Origin: Quercus robur
Taxonomy: Eukaryota > Streptophyta > Magnoliopsida > Fagales > Fagaceae
Reading direction: 5' to 3'
Length of the DNA stretch: 64,000 bases
Assembly (NCBI RefSeq): GCF_932294415.1
Contig: NC_065535.1
Span: 69,991,362 to 70,055,361, forward strand
This document shows positions 34,372 through 46,949 of this stretch, piece by piece. The translations under genes were made by a program, and so were the position numbers. The notes under the pieces were generated by a model, which saw only the letters and a program-made list of their open reading frames with translations, had not been told where the DNA came from and ran no database searches. Each line of letters starts with the position of its first letter. Positions within the stretch are counted from its first letter, which is position 1.

Positions 34372-35892
34372 TCAAACATTTCTCTTGCTCAGCCTCACCT
34401 TCAAACCATGTTTCATATGTAGTACAACAGAGATACGTGGTGAAATAGGATGACCTTCAACCACATGAATATGGTAATTCCAAATGATAGCGGTTGTAAT
34501 CATTTTCATTTGCGTGAAACTTATATCCTTACCTAAACAAGTCCTTGCTCCTGCGTTAAATGCTATGAACTTGAAAGAGGGTACATGCACTATTCCTCCT
34601 TGCTCCGAAATCCATCTCTCTGGCTTGAACTCCAGGCAATCTTCACCCCATATGCTCTCCATCCTCCCCATTGAGTATAAAGAGTATATCAATCTCATAT
34701 TTGAACGGATATGGTGGCCACTGGGAAGAATGTCAGCTTGAACTGCACATTTATGATCGAAAGGTATGGGCGGAAAAAGGCGCAAGGACTCACATATGGC
34801 TCCGTGGAGATAAACTAGCTTACTTAGCTCATCTATGCCTAAAACCCTCCACACCTCGTCCAACAAATGGGCTTTAATCTCTTCTAGAATTTTAGCTTCC
34901 ACGGATGGGTGTGTTGCAACAAGCCATAAAATCCAAGTGAGTCCTGCACTGATGGTGTCTCTCCCTGCCGCAATGAGATTAAATGCAGTGTCCCTTAGAA
35001 ACTTGTTGGATGATGCAATACCATTCATTTCTCTTTCTTGTTGCTCTATGGCTGTCAATAAGTCAAATTCTGCTTCCTCCATCTTCAGGGCTCTCCCTCG
35101 GCTAAGTTTTTCTCGCTTGGATGAGATGCATCCGTATACAAATTGATCAAAAGTCTTCCAAGCACTACTAAGCTTCTTCTCTCTTCCGATTTGAACCCAT
35201 CTCTGAAACTTCCAACATTTTCTTGGCAGAATGTGTCGGTACAAGAGACTTTCCTCCATTTGATCAAACGCTTTTGCGTGTGCAACTTCTGGGAATTCAA
35301 TGGTGAGGCAATTTGAATCGAAACCCAAAACCATTAAGCAAACATTATCGAAGGTGAACCGTTGAAAAACGTCTTGTAAATCCACCTCAATTCCCAGACT
35401 TGAGACGTGATCAAGAACAGGGATGAGGCCCTTTTCCACCTTTCCCTTGACAACTTTCTCTAAGAACAACATAAACTTGCTGTGCTTTATCAATGACTGA
35501 ATCAACTTCCTCTGATATCTCCACGTTTCAGAATCAGTACTAAAAATACCATCCCCCATAGGCTCAAAAATCTCTCGGAAAGTTGGCCCTTTGTCATAGT
35601 TAGAAAAGTTTTTGCTCAAAATGTGTTGAATGTTCATGGGGTCACTGGTGAGTATAGCGTCCATGCGAGCTAACCAAGGGCCCTTAAACTCGAAAGTGCC
35701 CCCATAATGTTTTAGAAGGCTCGTTGCGTAGTCATGCACATGTGACACGTTGAAAAAAAGGTCTGGGAACATTCCCAAGATAGGCCAGTTTGTGATGGGT
35801 GAGGTTTTGTTCCATCTCCATTGGCAAAGAAAAAGGAAGCATAGAAATGATAATATTGCCACAACCATCTCAGGGTACAAAAGTGTGACCAT
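34372..35892 (-). CDS. Cytochrome P450, CYP96A-like (alkane/fatty-acid hydroxylase)
   Basis: Single-exon, 506 aa. Start chosen at 35892 (MVTLLYPEM), which aligns with the paralogue start MTILLYPEI; a further in-frame ATG 14 codons upstream is possible but not conserved. N-terminal membrane anchor about residues 5-23, hinge ITNWPILGMFPD, AGRDT at 309-313, ESLR at 368-371, PERW at 424-427, heme loop FNAGARTCLG at 445-454 with Cys452. No lesion seen. The predicted role is hydroxylation of long-chain aliphatics at the ER, as for its neighbour. The two differ throughout, so the duplication is not very recent. Confidence 0.92.
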   Translation of the reverse strand: MVTLLYPEMVVAILSFLCFLFLCQWRWNKTSPITNWPILGMFPDLFFNVSHVHDYATSLLKHYGGTFEFKGPWLARMDAILTSDPMNIQHILSKNFSNYDKGPTFREIFEPMGDGIFSTDSETWRYQRKLIQSLIKHSKFMLFLEKVVKGKVEKGLIPVLDHVSSLGIEVDLQDVFQRFTFDNVCLMVLGFDSNCLTIEFPEVAHAKAFDQMEESLLYRHILPRKCWKFQRWVQIGREKKLSSAWKTFDQFVYGCISSKREKLSRGRALKMEEAEFDLLTAIEQQEREMNGIASSNKFLRDTAFNLIAAGRDTISAGLTWILWLVATHPSVEAKILEEIKAHLLDEVWRVLGIDELSKLVYLHGAICESLRLFPPIPFDHKCAVQADILPSGHHIRSNMRLIYSLYSMGRMESIWGEDCLEFKPERWISEQGGIVHVPSFKFIAFNAGARTCLGKDISFTQMKMITTAIIWNYHIHVVEGHPISPRISVVLHMKHGLKVRLSKRNV

Positions 35893-37482
35893 TGCGGTTG
35901 TATGATGCCTTTTGCTTTTGCAAGGTATCCCCAAGAATAAGTTAGATGGGTTTTATAGGTGTTCCTACATCCAATCGCACAACTAATTTCACAATATGTT
36001 GAATTGTGAGAATGTGATTAATGGTAAGCATTTTCTATCAAGTACTGATTATATAAGCCTACCACTATTCCTCAACTATTCACAATCTTACAAGTTAACA
36101 AGTTACGCAATTGAGTGTGACGATGGATCCCATACTTCTGTAATAAATGTAAAACCTTGGCCATTTGGGATTTTAATAATGGAATGGGAGCATTTTTGTA
36201 AAATCCTCTCTTAGTTTTTGTAACTTGTGGTCTAATTTTTTGAGAATTTTATAGATACTTTTTTTACACTTTCACCTAAGTTTCAGTTTAGTCTTATGAA
36301 TTTTTTTAATTTGAATGATAGAGTTATTGGATTTTTTATTGTTTTTTTCTATAAGATTTAAAACTTATGATATCGTCATGATAATTGTATTTTATCAGCA
36401 AGTTAATATACCAATAGGTTTCTTTGTTGTTTAGACTTGACTTTAAATCCAAATCCTTTGTATATTTTGATAATTTGATAATTGGAGGTAAGGGAATTTA
36501 AATCAATTAAATTACAAAGTTCTTAATATTCTAAGTCTTTTATTAGACGACAAGATACTTTATTCAAGAAGCTTTGTTTGAAAAAAAAACAAAAACAAAA
36601 AATAAAACAAAACAAAAGAAGAAAGAAAGAAGTTGGAAACGTGGATTGCATTTCCGGAGAAGCTGGTGCGGTAGAACTTGTGTCATGAAGGTAATGCGGA
36701 TTGAAATACTGTGGATGGCTAACTTCTTGTATTTTTAGTGCACCACCAGAAAAGAAAACAAACCCAAAAAGAAAGAAAAAAGAAAAAAAAAATCTCAAAA
36801 TATCCTCTTCCAACGGAGCAGAAATAATAAGATTATAAGAGCATTCACATCAGTCCGTGTATAATAGAAAAATGTGTAAAACGTGTAAAATTTACATAAT
36901 TTTGCCTTAAAATAACCAACATCAGTCTATATATAATTGTGTAAATTTATAAGTTTGTTATAATAACCGCTTAAATTTATGTTGACACTATTCATTTTGC
37001 ATGGATGGTAGTTGTTGTGCGTGAAGAAAAAGAAATAATTTTAAAAAAATATTAAGAAATTAATATTTTAATGAAATGTAGTGTAAAATAAGTAATTTGA
37101 TGTGGAATTTTTTTTAAAGTTAGTATGTAAAATAGAAAAAATAGATTCTTTTACTAAAATAGACAAGAAAAAAAAATTTGCACAAACTTATGCAAATTTT
37201 AGTGTGAACAAGGTCACAATTTAGTGTGAGTATAATATTATATTTCTATAACTATACAATTTTTTATATAAAAAAAAATTATTACTATTTAAAATCTAAT
37301 ATATCTCATATTCATTGTCTCTCTTTCTTTTCCTTGAAAAAAGTTATCAATGTTTGGCTAAAAGTGATTGCTCAGATGATGAAGTTGTAGGCAAGAAGGA
37401 TCTCCAAACAACCTACAATGAATTGTTGGAAGATCGTGCATACATCAAGATTGATGCAAGGGGAGTGATATCTTTGGTTTTA
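35893..37482. other. Intergenic region, AT-rich
   Basis: P450 promoter side followed by AT-rich DNA. The stretch 37345-37475 reads SDCSDDEVVGKKDLQTTYNE in one frame, resembling the linker after the zinc knuckle of copia gag, so a small retroelement scrap is possible. No intact gene. Confidence 0.4.
36048..36055 (-). promoter_or_regulatory. Candidate TATA box of the minus-strand P450
   Basis: TATATAAT on the minus strand, about 155 bp upstream of the chosen ATG, a typical plant distance. Position is the only support. Confidence 0.4.
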
Positions 37483-37498
37483 GGAAAAACAATATAGC

Positions 37499-37613
37499 AC
37501 CACCGAGCCTGTTGGCCCAAGTGGTACCCGATCTCCTTAGTGACCTTCAACTCAGGGGTTCAAACCCCTGCACTTGCATAAACAATTACCTAGCAAAAAA
37601 AAAAAAAAAAAAA
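37499..37613 (+). mobile_element. tRNA-derived SINE with TSD
   Basis: About 115 bp ending in a 19-A tail. It carries a Pol III A-box-like TGGCCCAAGTGG (37513-37524) and a B-box GGTTCAAACCC (37557-37567). It is flanked by GGAAAAACAATATAGC (37483-37498) and GGAAAACAATATAGC (37614-37628), a 15-16-bp target duplication. All hallmarks of a SINE copied by a LINE are present. Confidence 0.88.
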
Positions 37614-37628
37614 GGAAAACAATATAGC

Positions 37629-40294
37629 TTTTTATTAAAAAAACATTTTGAAAATCCATGAACTAACATCGTGTTAATGTAATGATACAATCGGAATCTT
37701 GACATAGTTGAGTACAAACACGTTTTGAGTTTATTCCTAACCATCATAAGTGTGAAAGTAGTTGCGTGATTGTGTGTACTAATTGAATGATGAGCGAAAG
37801 TATGAAAAAGAGAGCGCACACAAAAGTTTACGTGGTTCAACCTAACGGTAGCCTACGTCCACAGTAAGAAAACCCTTGATGGTTATATATATTATATTAA
37901 GCATTTGTGTTACAATAAACTCAATGTACGGTTTATATACTGAAAAATACTTGACTAACCCTAGGTTAATCATAGACTAACTTAAAGTTAATATGTTTGT
38001 TCTACAAGTACATGGACCTACAATTGGTATAAGCTATTTAGGCCATAATATGTCTAGCAATAAAATCTCATAATTAAATACTATACGATAATGTGGTCCA
38101 TTTGTTGATGATGGTTAAACCCAACCCTCAAAAGTTTCAGGTTTAGGATCATAAGTATTGTAACCCGTTTAAGATGACATGTTCCTAACTGAATCTAATT
38201 AACCCATCCTGTATGCTAGGTCTGCCAAAAACCTAGAGAAGAACTCCAATTAAAATATATATATATATATATATATATTAATGGAAACACCTTAATTTCT
38301 CTTTGAAGCCAAGTATGTTATTTAGTGGACAACGTGCTTAGTTTTTTTAATCGTGAGTTAGCACTAATTAAAGTTGTTAACATTATTGCAGCCATAGTTT
38401 CATCATCCGTAGGCAATACCCCGCGTAAAGTTTGACCAAACTTTAGTTTGTTTGTCTTTTGGGTGGAATTTTTGTTAAGTTTGAATCTACAAATATAAAA
38501 ATCTGATCATAAACTCGGTGTTGCTGTGTCGACCAAAAAAAAATTTTACTTGATAAATTGTAAACAGGTTTGGAATTATAAATTCTAAACTTCTTACTAT
38601 TTTTATTTTCTCTTTTTTTGGTTCAATGTGGACTTTACAATTACGCTAAACAACATCAACCAGGGTCTCAACCCCTGAAATAAAATGAAACTGAAAGAGT
38701 TTTCCAGAGAGAATGCATAAATCACCAGAATAGTTCATGCTATGATTCATGACTAAACTTCATACTTTATGCTGGGTAAAAATAAAAAAGTACAATATTA
38801 TAATCATTAATTTTCAATAAAAATGTACAATATTGCTTTATGCTATAATCATAAATTTTAGAAAGTTTTTATATAAATAAACTGAATGAGACCCTTTCAA
38901 TGGTTTTGTTCATTTTCAAGATGTTAGATATACAATATTATAATCATAAATTTCAACAAACTTTGAAGGAAATAAAATAATCATTTGAATAACAATCAGA
39001 TATTGGATCATAATAATAATAAAGTGTGAGACTCCAACTTTTCCTAACGAAAGCAAATGAAGAAAAAGAAAATTGTGGAGCATTCAAATCATGCACCTAC
39101 TACCAACATGAATGATCATGAAAATTTGGGAAGCATTTTCGTAAAGACAATGCCGCAGTATAGCGGCGAAAGCAAAGCAGAGGGATTCCTTTTTAAAGGG
39201 TCCCATCATTATTATTTTCTTTTTAAACTATAGTTTTTTTTTTTTTTTTTTTTTTTGACCAAAAGAACAAGTGAATATAAAGGATGTCCCATGACATTAT
39301 TGATGAATTAATTTTTACTACAAAATATTCTGTGCTGTTTGTCAAGTCCTACACTTTGAAAAATGAAAAATGAGATATACATTATCCATGCTTTTAGTTT
39401 TTTATACACAATTGTCAGCTTTGGATCACGAGTTTTAGCCCAAAGTCATGCTATTCGGCAGAGCCCACATTCTCTACCACGTTACTATGGATATCACTGT
39501 TATTGGATGCTTTTTCTGTAATGAGTCCTATGTCCTTGCTTGAGCTTGAATCTTCTCTACTGTAATCTTTATATGTACCAAAAATTGGGATTATTAATTT
39601 ATATTAACCCATATAAATTTCACATAGATACCCATAAAATGAAGGATTAAGATCCTTCTAGTATAGAGATTACAAGAGTAAAACGTTTTTTCACAACTAC
39701 TAACGTAGAATGTTGATGTTGTAACTGATACAAAGTAAAAAATGATATTAGTAATGGATCTATGTAAAAGTAACATTGTTTCAATCAGTACTTACCACCT
39801 TAGCATATAGTGAGAAAGATTGCAAAAATTTAGAAAATGTTAAAATTACTACTAATCTTACTATAATAGATTTATAAATTGACATGAGAATGGATGTGAT
39901 TGGTATCACTTCACTGTATCCTTAGTATTTGTTATTAATTGCATGTGGCATACTTATATAAAAATTGATCAATTAGATGTCAAAGTTAAGCCCTTAGTAG
40001 AAGATAGGAAGGCATATTTATTAGGAATTTAGGAGAGGATATGTGACTGAAGTAAATGTTACTAAGAAAATATCTTTCAAAATCCCTTTCATGTTAAAAT
40101 CATACCTTGAAAAGGAAGTTTAAAAATCAATGTTCAATGTTACTGCCAATATGGTTTATTATATTAACTTGGTGATCTTATAAAAGTTATATGGGTGACT
40201 AGGATCTAGCAAGATATTTATCTATACATTAGGGGAAAACAATTTATAAATCATAATTGATCCATTATATCTTCTCTGCTAATGTGGAAAAATA
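37629..40294. other. Intergenic region, probable old LTR remnant at left
   Basis: TTTACGTGGTTCAACCTAAC and GTAGCCTACGTCCAC at 37825-37860 resemble a phrase common in plant LTRs, but no ends were found. The remainder holds an (AT)n run at about 38254-38279, a T-run near 39234-39256, and no coding sequence. Confidence 0.4.
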
Positions 40295-40296
40295 TA

Positions 40297-40557
40297 CTCC
40301 CTCCGTCCCATTTTGTTTGTCCTCTATTCCATTTTGGGATGTCCCAAAATATTGTCCTGTTTCTAAAAATAAAATTCATTAATATACTAATGTTCCTATT
40401 ATACCCCTATTAATTTACTAATTCAATTTTTTGACAAATTTATTTAAGGGTAGTTTTGGAAACTTATATATTTTTAAAAGGTATACAAGATAATAAATGA
40501 TGTTTTCTTAAAAAGTTTGACTTTTCAAACAGGACAAACAAAGTGGGACGGAGGGAG
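40297..40557. mobile_element. Stowaway MITE (Tc1/mariner)
   Basis: Left end CTCCCTCCGTCCCATTTTGT, right end ACAAAGTGGGACGGAGGGAG, inverse complements. TA on each side (40295-40296 and 40558-40559). CTCCCTCCGTCCCA is the classic Stowaway terminus. 261 bp, no coding capacity. Confidence 0.95.
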
Positions 40558-41258
40558 TATATGTATATGACACAAGTTAAAAAAAGAAGCTAACCGTTTC
40601 ATCTTTCAAGGGTTTGAAATGTCATACACAATAATTTCTACACACTGTCCAGTGTTGAAAGGCTAAGCAGTAAGAGAATTCAGTGAATCGTAAAAAATAA
40701 AAAATAAAAATAAATAAATAAATAAATGTGTTACTCCTTGAAACTCTTGAAAACACCCATTAGAGCAGTCAACTAATTGATGCTCTAATCACAACTACTA
40801 ATGGCTTTGGTTTCTTTTTCAGTGATTGCCCAATATGAACTCCAAAAGAAAAAAAGAAATGTGAACTTCATTAGCGATGATACATGTAACACATGCCTAT
40901 TAATGTATAGTGTATTAGTGTATTAGTGTAGTGATCACATACTTATTTTGACTATCCAAAAAAACAAATCACATAAGTATGGGTCGTAATAATAAACAAT
41001 TCACCGCCTGTGGTGGTTGATATACTCCTTGCTGATAAGGAGACTTCCTATTGTAATATACTTGTTCCTGCTTAGTTGGTTTTAATGTTATCTTGTCTTA
41101 CCAAAAAAAATAATAATAATAAACAATTAAGTCCACGAGGATCCCAAAAATTATATCATTTGTAAACAAATTTTAAAAAACTGCCATAAAACTGAAAAAC
41201 AAAATCCCAAGAAAATCCCAAAATAAAAAATATTCCTAAAGTTTAAGGCGCTTGCTTC

Positions 41259-41266
41259 TATAAAAG
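41259..41266 (+). promoter_or_regulatory. TATA box of ARM-1
   Basis: TATAAAAG, about 245 bp upstream of the ARM-1 ATG. This promoter is unlike those of ARM-2 and ARM-3, which have a B3-type promoter. Confidence 0.55.
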
Positions 41267-41509
41267 GAGAGCAAAAGATTCATTCTTAGGAATCGTTATT
41301 GTATTTCCAAATCAGACATTCACAAAAAAGCTGACCAAAGAATAGGTAAGTTGCTTCAGACTGAAACAACGGATTTTGTAACCAACAAAAGCCAAAGATT
41401 ACATCTTGAAGCAACCAATCCCGATACCAACATCATCAACATTAGTACCACTGCCTAAAAGAGTAGTTAGACAAGGCTCACAGAGAGAGACAGAGAGAGA
41501 TTGGCTTTC

Positions 41510-42956
41510 ATGGAAGAAATGGTGGTAGGAAATCTTTTTAATGGTGAGAGAGATGCACAGATTCAAGCGGCTAGAGAACTCAGTAAACTCAGTAGTAAGC
41601 AGAGGCACAAGTTGGCTGAAAGAGGTGTCATGTCACCTTTAATTGTGATGCTTCACTCACAAGATTATGAGGCCATTGAAGCTGCTCTGTTTGCTCTGCT
41701 CAGCCTTGCCTTTGGCAGTGAACGGTTAGTCTATTCATCCTCAATATCTCAAAACTAAATGCATAGATATAATTCAAATTCATTTGTCATTAATTATTTA
41801 GTTTGTTTACAATCTGGGGTGGCTCTGAACTTTCATCATTGTAACAAATAGAAAAGAAATTAATGGTACTAATACACAATGTACCTTCTATTTCAAGTAG
41901 TGTGTGGCAAAATTTTGGTACAGAAAGTTTTACTTTTTATACACCCGTGCTCTTTGCTTGATTAGTGGGACTATGGAATAAGTTCTTGTAATGGTGTGTG
42001 CCATTCAGTAGTGGCCCCCAATTACAATGATGATTCTGCACCAACATTTATGTATAAAACACATTGAGAAATTATTTTTCTTGAGTTTTACGAAAGTATT
42101 CTATAAAGTTTTTCAATAGTACACTTGAAATTCTGAAATGAAATTATATTAATTTTACAGAAACAAGATCCGCATTGTGAAATCTGGGGCTATACCAGTT
42201 TTGCTGAACCTCCTTCAATGCCAAAACGAAGCACTGATTGAGCTCACTTTAGCAGCTATGTTGATCCTCTCTTCCTGCACAGCAAACAAGCTAAAAATCG
42301 CGTCTTCTGGCACCATACAACACTTGGTAGAGTTTCTCAATGGAGATTATAGTGGTGATAACAGCATGAATAGCATTAGCATGCAAGCCAAGCTTGACAG
42401 CATAGCGACTCTCCACAATCTCTCAACTTGTCAACAGATTATTCCATCAATTGCCTCTTCTGGTTTACTATATTCCTTGCTTCAGTTAATCCACAACTCG
42501 GAAAAGTCATCTGAATTGGTTGAAAAGACAATAGGGCTGCTTGAGAATATTGTTTCCTTCTCAGAGAATGCACTTTGTGAAACTGCTAGCGCAGATGGTG
42601 TAATTCACGCATTGGTTGAAACTATTGAGGATGGTTCCCCACAATGCAAAGAGCATGCAGTGGGAATCCTCCTGCTTATATGTCAAAGCAGCAGAGAAAG
42701 ATATAGAGGATTGATTTTAAGGGAAGGAGTGATGCCAGGGCTACTTCAGTTGAGCGTAGATGGGACAAGGAGGGCTAAAAATGTGTCTAGAGAATTGCTG
42801 TTGCTTCTAAGGGATTGCTCAAGTTATGGTTCAAGAAACAAACAATCAAAACATGAGCTTGTAGAGCAGATTATGCAAGAAATTGATGCAGGAGATAACA
42901 TCGAGGGTACGACACTAAGGCTGGTAGAGGAGATGATTGCAAAGCTTAGTACATGA
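41510..42956 (+). CDS. ARM-repeat protein (ARM-1), two exons
   Basis: Exons 41510-41724 and 42161-42956, joined across a GT...AG intron (G|GTTAGT, TTTTACAG|A) at an Arg codon. The product is 336 aa. Start is the ATG MEEMVVGNLF; an upstream in-frame TTG is not used. Almost the whole protein is armadillo-type helical repeats (LAERGVMSPLIVMLHSQD, IVKSGAIPVLLNLLQ, IASSGTIQHLVEFL, ADGVIHALVETIED, REGVMPGLLQL). No U-box is visible, although the repeats resemble those of plant U-box/ARM proteins. Such proteins are protein-binding scaffolds; partner unknown. The upstream exon-like sequence of ARM-2/3 (ATGGATTTT) is here ACGGATTTT. Ends EEMIAKLST, unlike ARM-3. Confidence 0.85.
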
Positions 42957-45567
42957 CCTGCCATTGTTTTAAATCAAAAATTATACTGGTCTGGGTCCAG
43001 GTGATGGGCTCACTCCTTGCAACATTTTGAGAAAGGTGTCTCTCTTTGTATATAGTACTGTTTTGGGATTCTGTTGCTAATTTGGGAGTCTGATCTTTAT
43101 TGTGACGATTAGAACTCTGATATTTAACATAAAGATATTGACAATCACAAACAGTAGTAGTTTGATTTGACCAGCGTATGATACTGAGAAATTTGTCCTA
43201 ATTTTGACATTCTTACTTCTTAGGATCCAATCCACCCAAGTTCCTTAGTGTACCCTACTATTCTCAACCAATGCAGCATTCATTCTATCATCCTTGTTCT
43301 TTTACTAAAAATATTTCTTAGTACGCCATGTTTCTGCTTCTCATTGCTACAGTAGGGGAACATATGACAATGCATGAATTACAGTAGAGTTGTTAATTGT
43401 CTCATTAGTTTGTAGTCAATTTTCAAAATGAAGGGTAAAGATAACAGATTTTTTTTATAAGCAGTATAGATGACACATTGGGAATAAAGCATTGTTGAGG
43501 AAGCAATTTTAGCTCTTCAAGGGAAAGGAAAGGAAAAACAAAATTTTGCTTGTACAACCATTAAGATAGAATTTATAATGTCGGCGGGCCACGTTTGGTT
43601 TAAAGTCCATATTTTTACTAGCTCTTACTATTTCCCAATGTAGGTGTAACCTTTTACAAGCCTCCTTAACGTATGCATAAGAGTACCCGTTAACAAAAAC
43701 TAATTATTTATTACACATAGTATATTAAATCTCTCTTTCAAACAAATGAGAGCCTCATATGGTCACATGTGTGTCTTGCCCATAAGACCCACTCTAATGT
43801 GAAAATGAGACATTATACCTAGTGCACATAATAATTTCTCATGGGCCTATATGTTACTTAAGCACATGGGCTTCTCTATCTCAAAATACATATTAAATTT
43901 TTTTTTAAGAAAAATACATATTAAATTATAGTTATTAAACTTATATGGTTATATTGGCCCAAATGGTCAGACCAGTGAACCGATGACTGATGAGTATCTA
44001 GACCGATTCAAGTTTTTTATTAGAGATCATTAGTCCTATAAAATGAAGTCAAATTCAATCTGTTCTTTGTAGCTTGTTCAACTCGGACATGTTTTTGGAA
44101 ACCCTCCGGCTTTTTTCATGTACTTCACGTCACTGTTTATCTAATTTTTATATTTTTTAGGAATTTTGGCTTTTTGAAAAAAGAAAAATGCTATAAGTAT
44201 AAGGAAATAAATCACTAAATACAATATATCTTACATAGTATATCTTTATTAAAAAGAATTTATTTTGAAAAAAAAATTATAAATTTTCAAAATAGTTTAA
44301 ATTACTTTCCTTTCAAAATTTTGAAGTAACAATGTATTTAAGCCTTCTCAAAGGTAAATGATAAATGGACTTTTTGTTTTATATAAACAAATAGTGGGGG
44401 AGGAGGAGGTAGGGTTCAAACCACATACATGAGACATTACAAAAGATAACATTACTATTATACTATCCTTTGAATCTCATGAATCCACGTACATGAGAGA
44501 TGAGACACCACAAAAAATATCATTACCACTATACTATCTCTTGAATCCCATGAATCGACTCATTTGGCACATAAGAAATGGAAAGATTGTTTGTTTTCTA
44601 GATGAATTCAAGACTACCTTGTGGACTACTATTGGAACATATTTACGGGCATTTTAAAGAGCATGAGGAATAATTCAAGGTTTCAGACATAATTTCTCCC
44701 TCGGTTAATTTGGAATTTCATTATTATCTTTGCATTCCAATTTTTCAAAAAAAAAAAAAAAAATCTCTTAGATATGGAACTCCTATAGTATTTTGATTTT
44801 AATATTTTTAGACTGGTTAAGATATTTTGAGATTATACCGAATTTTTTTTTTTTTTTTAAGAAGAAGATTATACCGAATTAAATGTTGTTATTGTTGATT
44901 TTGTATATTGTGAATTTGTGATAATATTTAAGGAAAAAATTTATTTTCCATACGAGCCAAATGCTAAAGATGTCTTTTGGAGCATTTTCAGAAATGGAAT
45001 CAAGCACAAGAAAATAAATTGCTTCTTGCAAGAATTTTCAGCTGAAAATATTTACAGTTGGAACATTTTTCACATAGAAACAAAAGCAATCTAAGTAAAA
45101 TTTTCCTATCCCCTATTGGAGCGATTATAAAAACTGTTCTGATTTTATCTTGTTGTAGCACACTTTATATTTTGTAATATATTTTTTTTTTTCTATTAAA
45201 TGCATACCTTATTTCACTCAAAAAACTTTATAACTCAATAGACACTTTCTGGTATTTCCAACCAAAATATCCAACTTTTAAATCTCTCTTCTCTTAACTA
45301 TCAAATTATTGAAGAAAAAAAATTAATAAATTATTGAAAATATACGCACCTCTTTCATGAAAAATATAAAATATATAATAATAACAATTAAATTAAATAA
45401 ATGCTGACAGCCCTATTTAGCATTGGATCATATACGTTAACAAACAAACAAAATCATCAAAGGCCTAAACCCAATATATATGGGTCTCTAGGAGGGATGG
45501 CCTTGACCATCATGGCCCAATTAAACATATATAATGTTCCTTTTCACTATTTATGGCCCAAGTCACC
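42957..45567. other. ARM-1 3' flank; left copy of duplicated spacer
   Basis: From 43281 it is collinear with 49162 onward (CATTCTATCATCCTTG, GGGGAACATATGACAATGCA). AT-rich, with no gene. CTTTTTGTTT at 44370-44379 is the empty site of a MITE present in the other copy. Confidence 0.75.
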
Positions 45568-45577
45568 GGCGGCAAAA
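45568..45577 (+). promoter_or_regulatory. E2F-like box upstream of ARM-2
   Basis: GGCGGCAAAA; its complement contains TTTGCCGC, a match to the E2F consensus TTTSSCGC. It is separated from the ARM-2 TATA region by a 0.7-kb insertion. Confidence 0.45.
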
Positions 45578-45635
45578 GCAAAGCCTCTCCACGTTTGGAA
45601 ATCTCAATAGATTTAAAACACATAAATCCACCTAC

Positions 45636-46350
45636 CGATCCGCCAAATCCAACTCAACCCAACCCAACCCGTCGGGTTGGGTTGATTTTTAAGGCTTGAT
45701 GGGTTGAGTTGGGTTACAAAAAATTTTTTATAGCAGATCGGATTGGGTTTGGGTCATAAAATTACAAACCCACCAAATCCAACCCGACCCATCCATATTT
45801 AATATATATTTAAAATATATTATATATTTAATAAACTTTTTTTTTAAATCAGCTGTATGGCACTTATATATATTTAAATATATATTATATATTTAATAAT
45901 TTTTTTTTTAAAAAAAAAAAACCAACCAACCAACCAACTGTAGAGCAGCACTTTCTCGGTTCCTCCTACTAATACTAATTTAATATATATATATATAATA
46001 TATTATATAATTAATAAATTTTTTAAAATAACCAGTTTTTCCTATCTTATATAAAAGTCAATTAGTTCACACAAATTCTAATAAATTACTATTGTTGTTT
46101 AGTCATTAGTGTTGTTTGCCTTTAAGGAGTTACATTGATACTAATCTTTAGGTTTTTTTAATATATTAATATTTATATTTTTTTCTACTCAATTTAATAA
46201 TAATAAATAAATAAATAATTTGTCAAACCCATGGAGTTCAACCCAACCCATGTGGGTTGGGTTGGGTTGAATTTTTTTTTACCCACCATGGTGGGTTGGG
46301 TCAAAAAATTCCCTCAACCTGACAACCTAACCCGACTCATGCACCCCTAC
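45636..46350. mobile_element. hAT-like insertion in the ARM-2 promoter
   Basis: Absent from the paralogous ARM-3 promoter, where AAATCCTACTTATG is continuous. The right end reads, on the minus strand, TAGGGGTGCATGAGTCGGG, a hAT-type terminus; the left end is degenerate. Both sides contain CCTAC, possibly part of an 8-bp duplication. The ends have inverted GGGTTGGGTTG / CAACCCAACCC tracts around an AT-rich core. No transposase. Confidence 0.6.
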
Positions 46351-46410
46351 TGCTTATGTTTGGATTTCTTGCCAAAGTCTATTGCCTTCTATATAATATT
46401 ATTAATAGAA
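46351..46410 (+). promoter_or_regulatory. ARM-2 core promoter (B3-type)
   Basis: GGATTTCTTGCC (46361-46372), TATATAATATT (from 46389), then GAAGTGCCACTAC. These are in the same order as in all B3 promoters. Confidence 0.6.
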
Positions 46411-46659
46411 GTGCCACTACGCCTGAATCTCTCTCTCTCTCTTTAGTCGCCAAAAAAAAAAACACACACACACACTCTCAATTGGGTTTATTTTGTGAAC
46501 AAAAAACAATGGATTTTAAAACCAAAAAAAAACCCAAACTTTACATCTTGAAGCAACCAATCCCATTGTCCCAATACCAACATCAACATTAGCATCACTT
46601 CCTTGCAAGAAAACATAGTTAGAGAAGTTGTGAGAGACGCAGAGAGGAAGCTTGCTTTC

Positions 46660-46874
46660 ATGGAGGAAGTGATGGTACAAAATCTTTTTAATGGTGCTAG
46701 AGAAGCAATGATTGAAGTGGCTAGAGAACTCAATAAACTTAGTAGTAAGCAGAGGCACAATTTGGCTGAAAGAGGTGTTATATAACCTTTGATTATGATG
46801 CTTCATTCGCAAAATTATGAGGCCATTGAAGCTGCTCTGTTTGCTCTCCTCTGTCTTACCTTTAGCAGTGAACG
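46660..46874 (+). pseudogene. ARM-2: exon 1 only, with a stop
   Basis: Equivalent to exon 1 of ARM-1/ARM-3 (MEEVMVQNLFNGAREAMIEVARELNKLSSKQRHNLAERGV) but with TAA at 46783-46785, where ARM-3 has TCT. After the conserved donor site (AACG|GTTAGT) about 80 bp of intron remain. The sequence then jumps to the type of DNA found 3' of ARM-3 (matching about 54785). Exon 2 is deleted. Confidence 0.88.
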
Positions 46875-46949
46875 GTTAGTTTATTCATCCACAATAATAT
46901 CAAATTTCACTTCTTCAGTTCACAAAACTAAATTCTTAAATATAATTCA

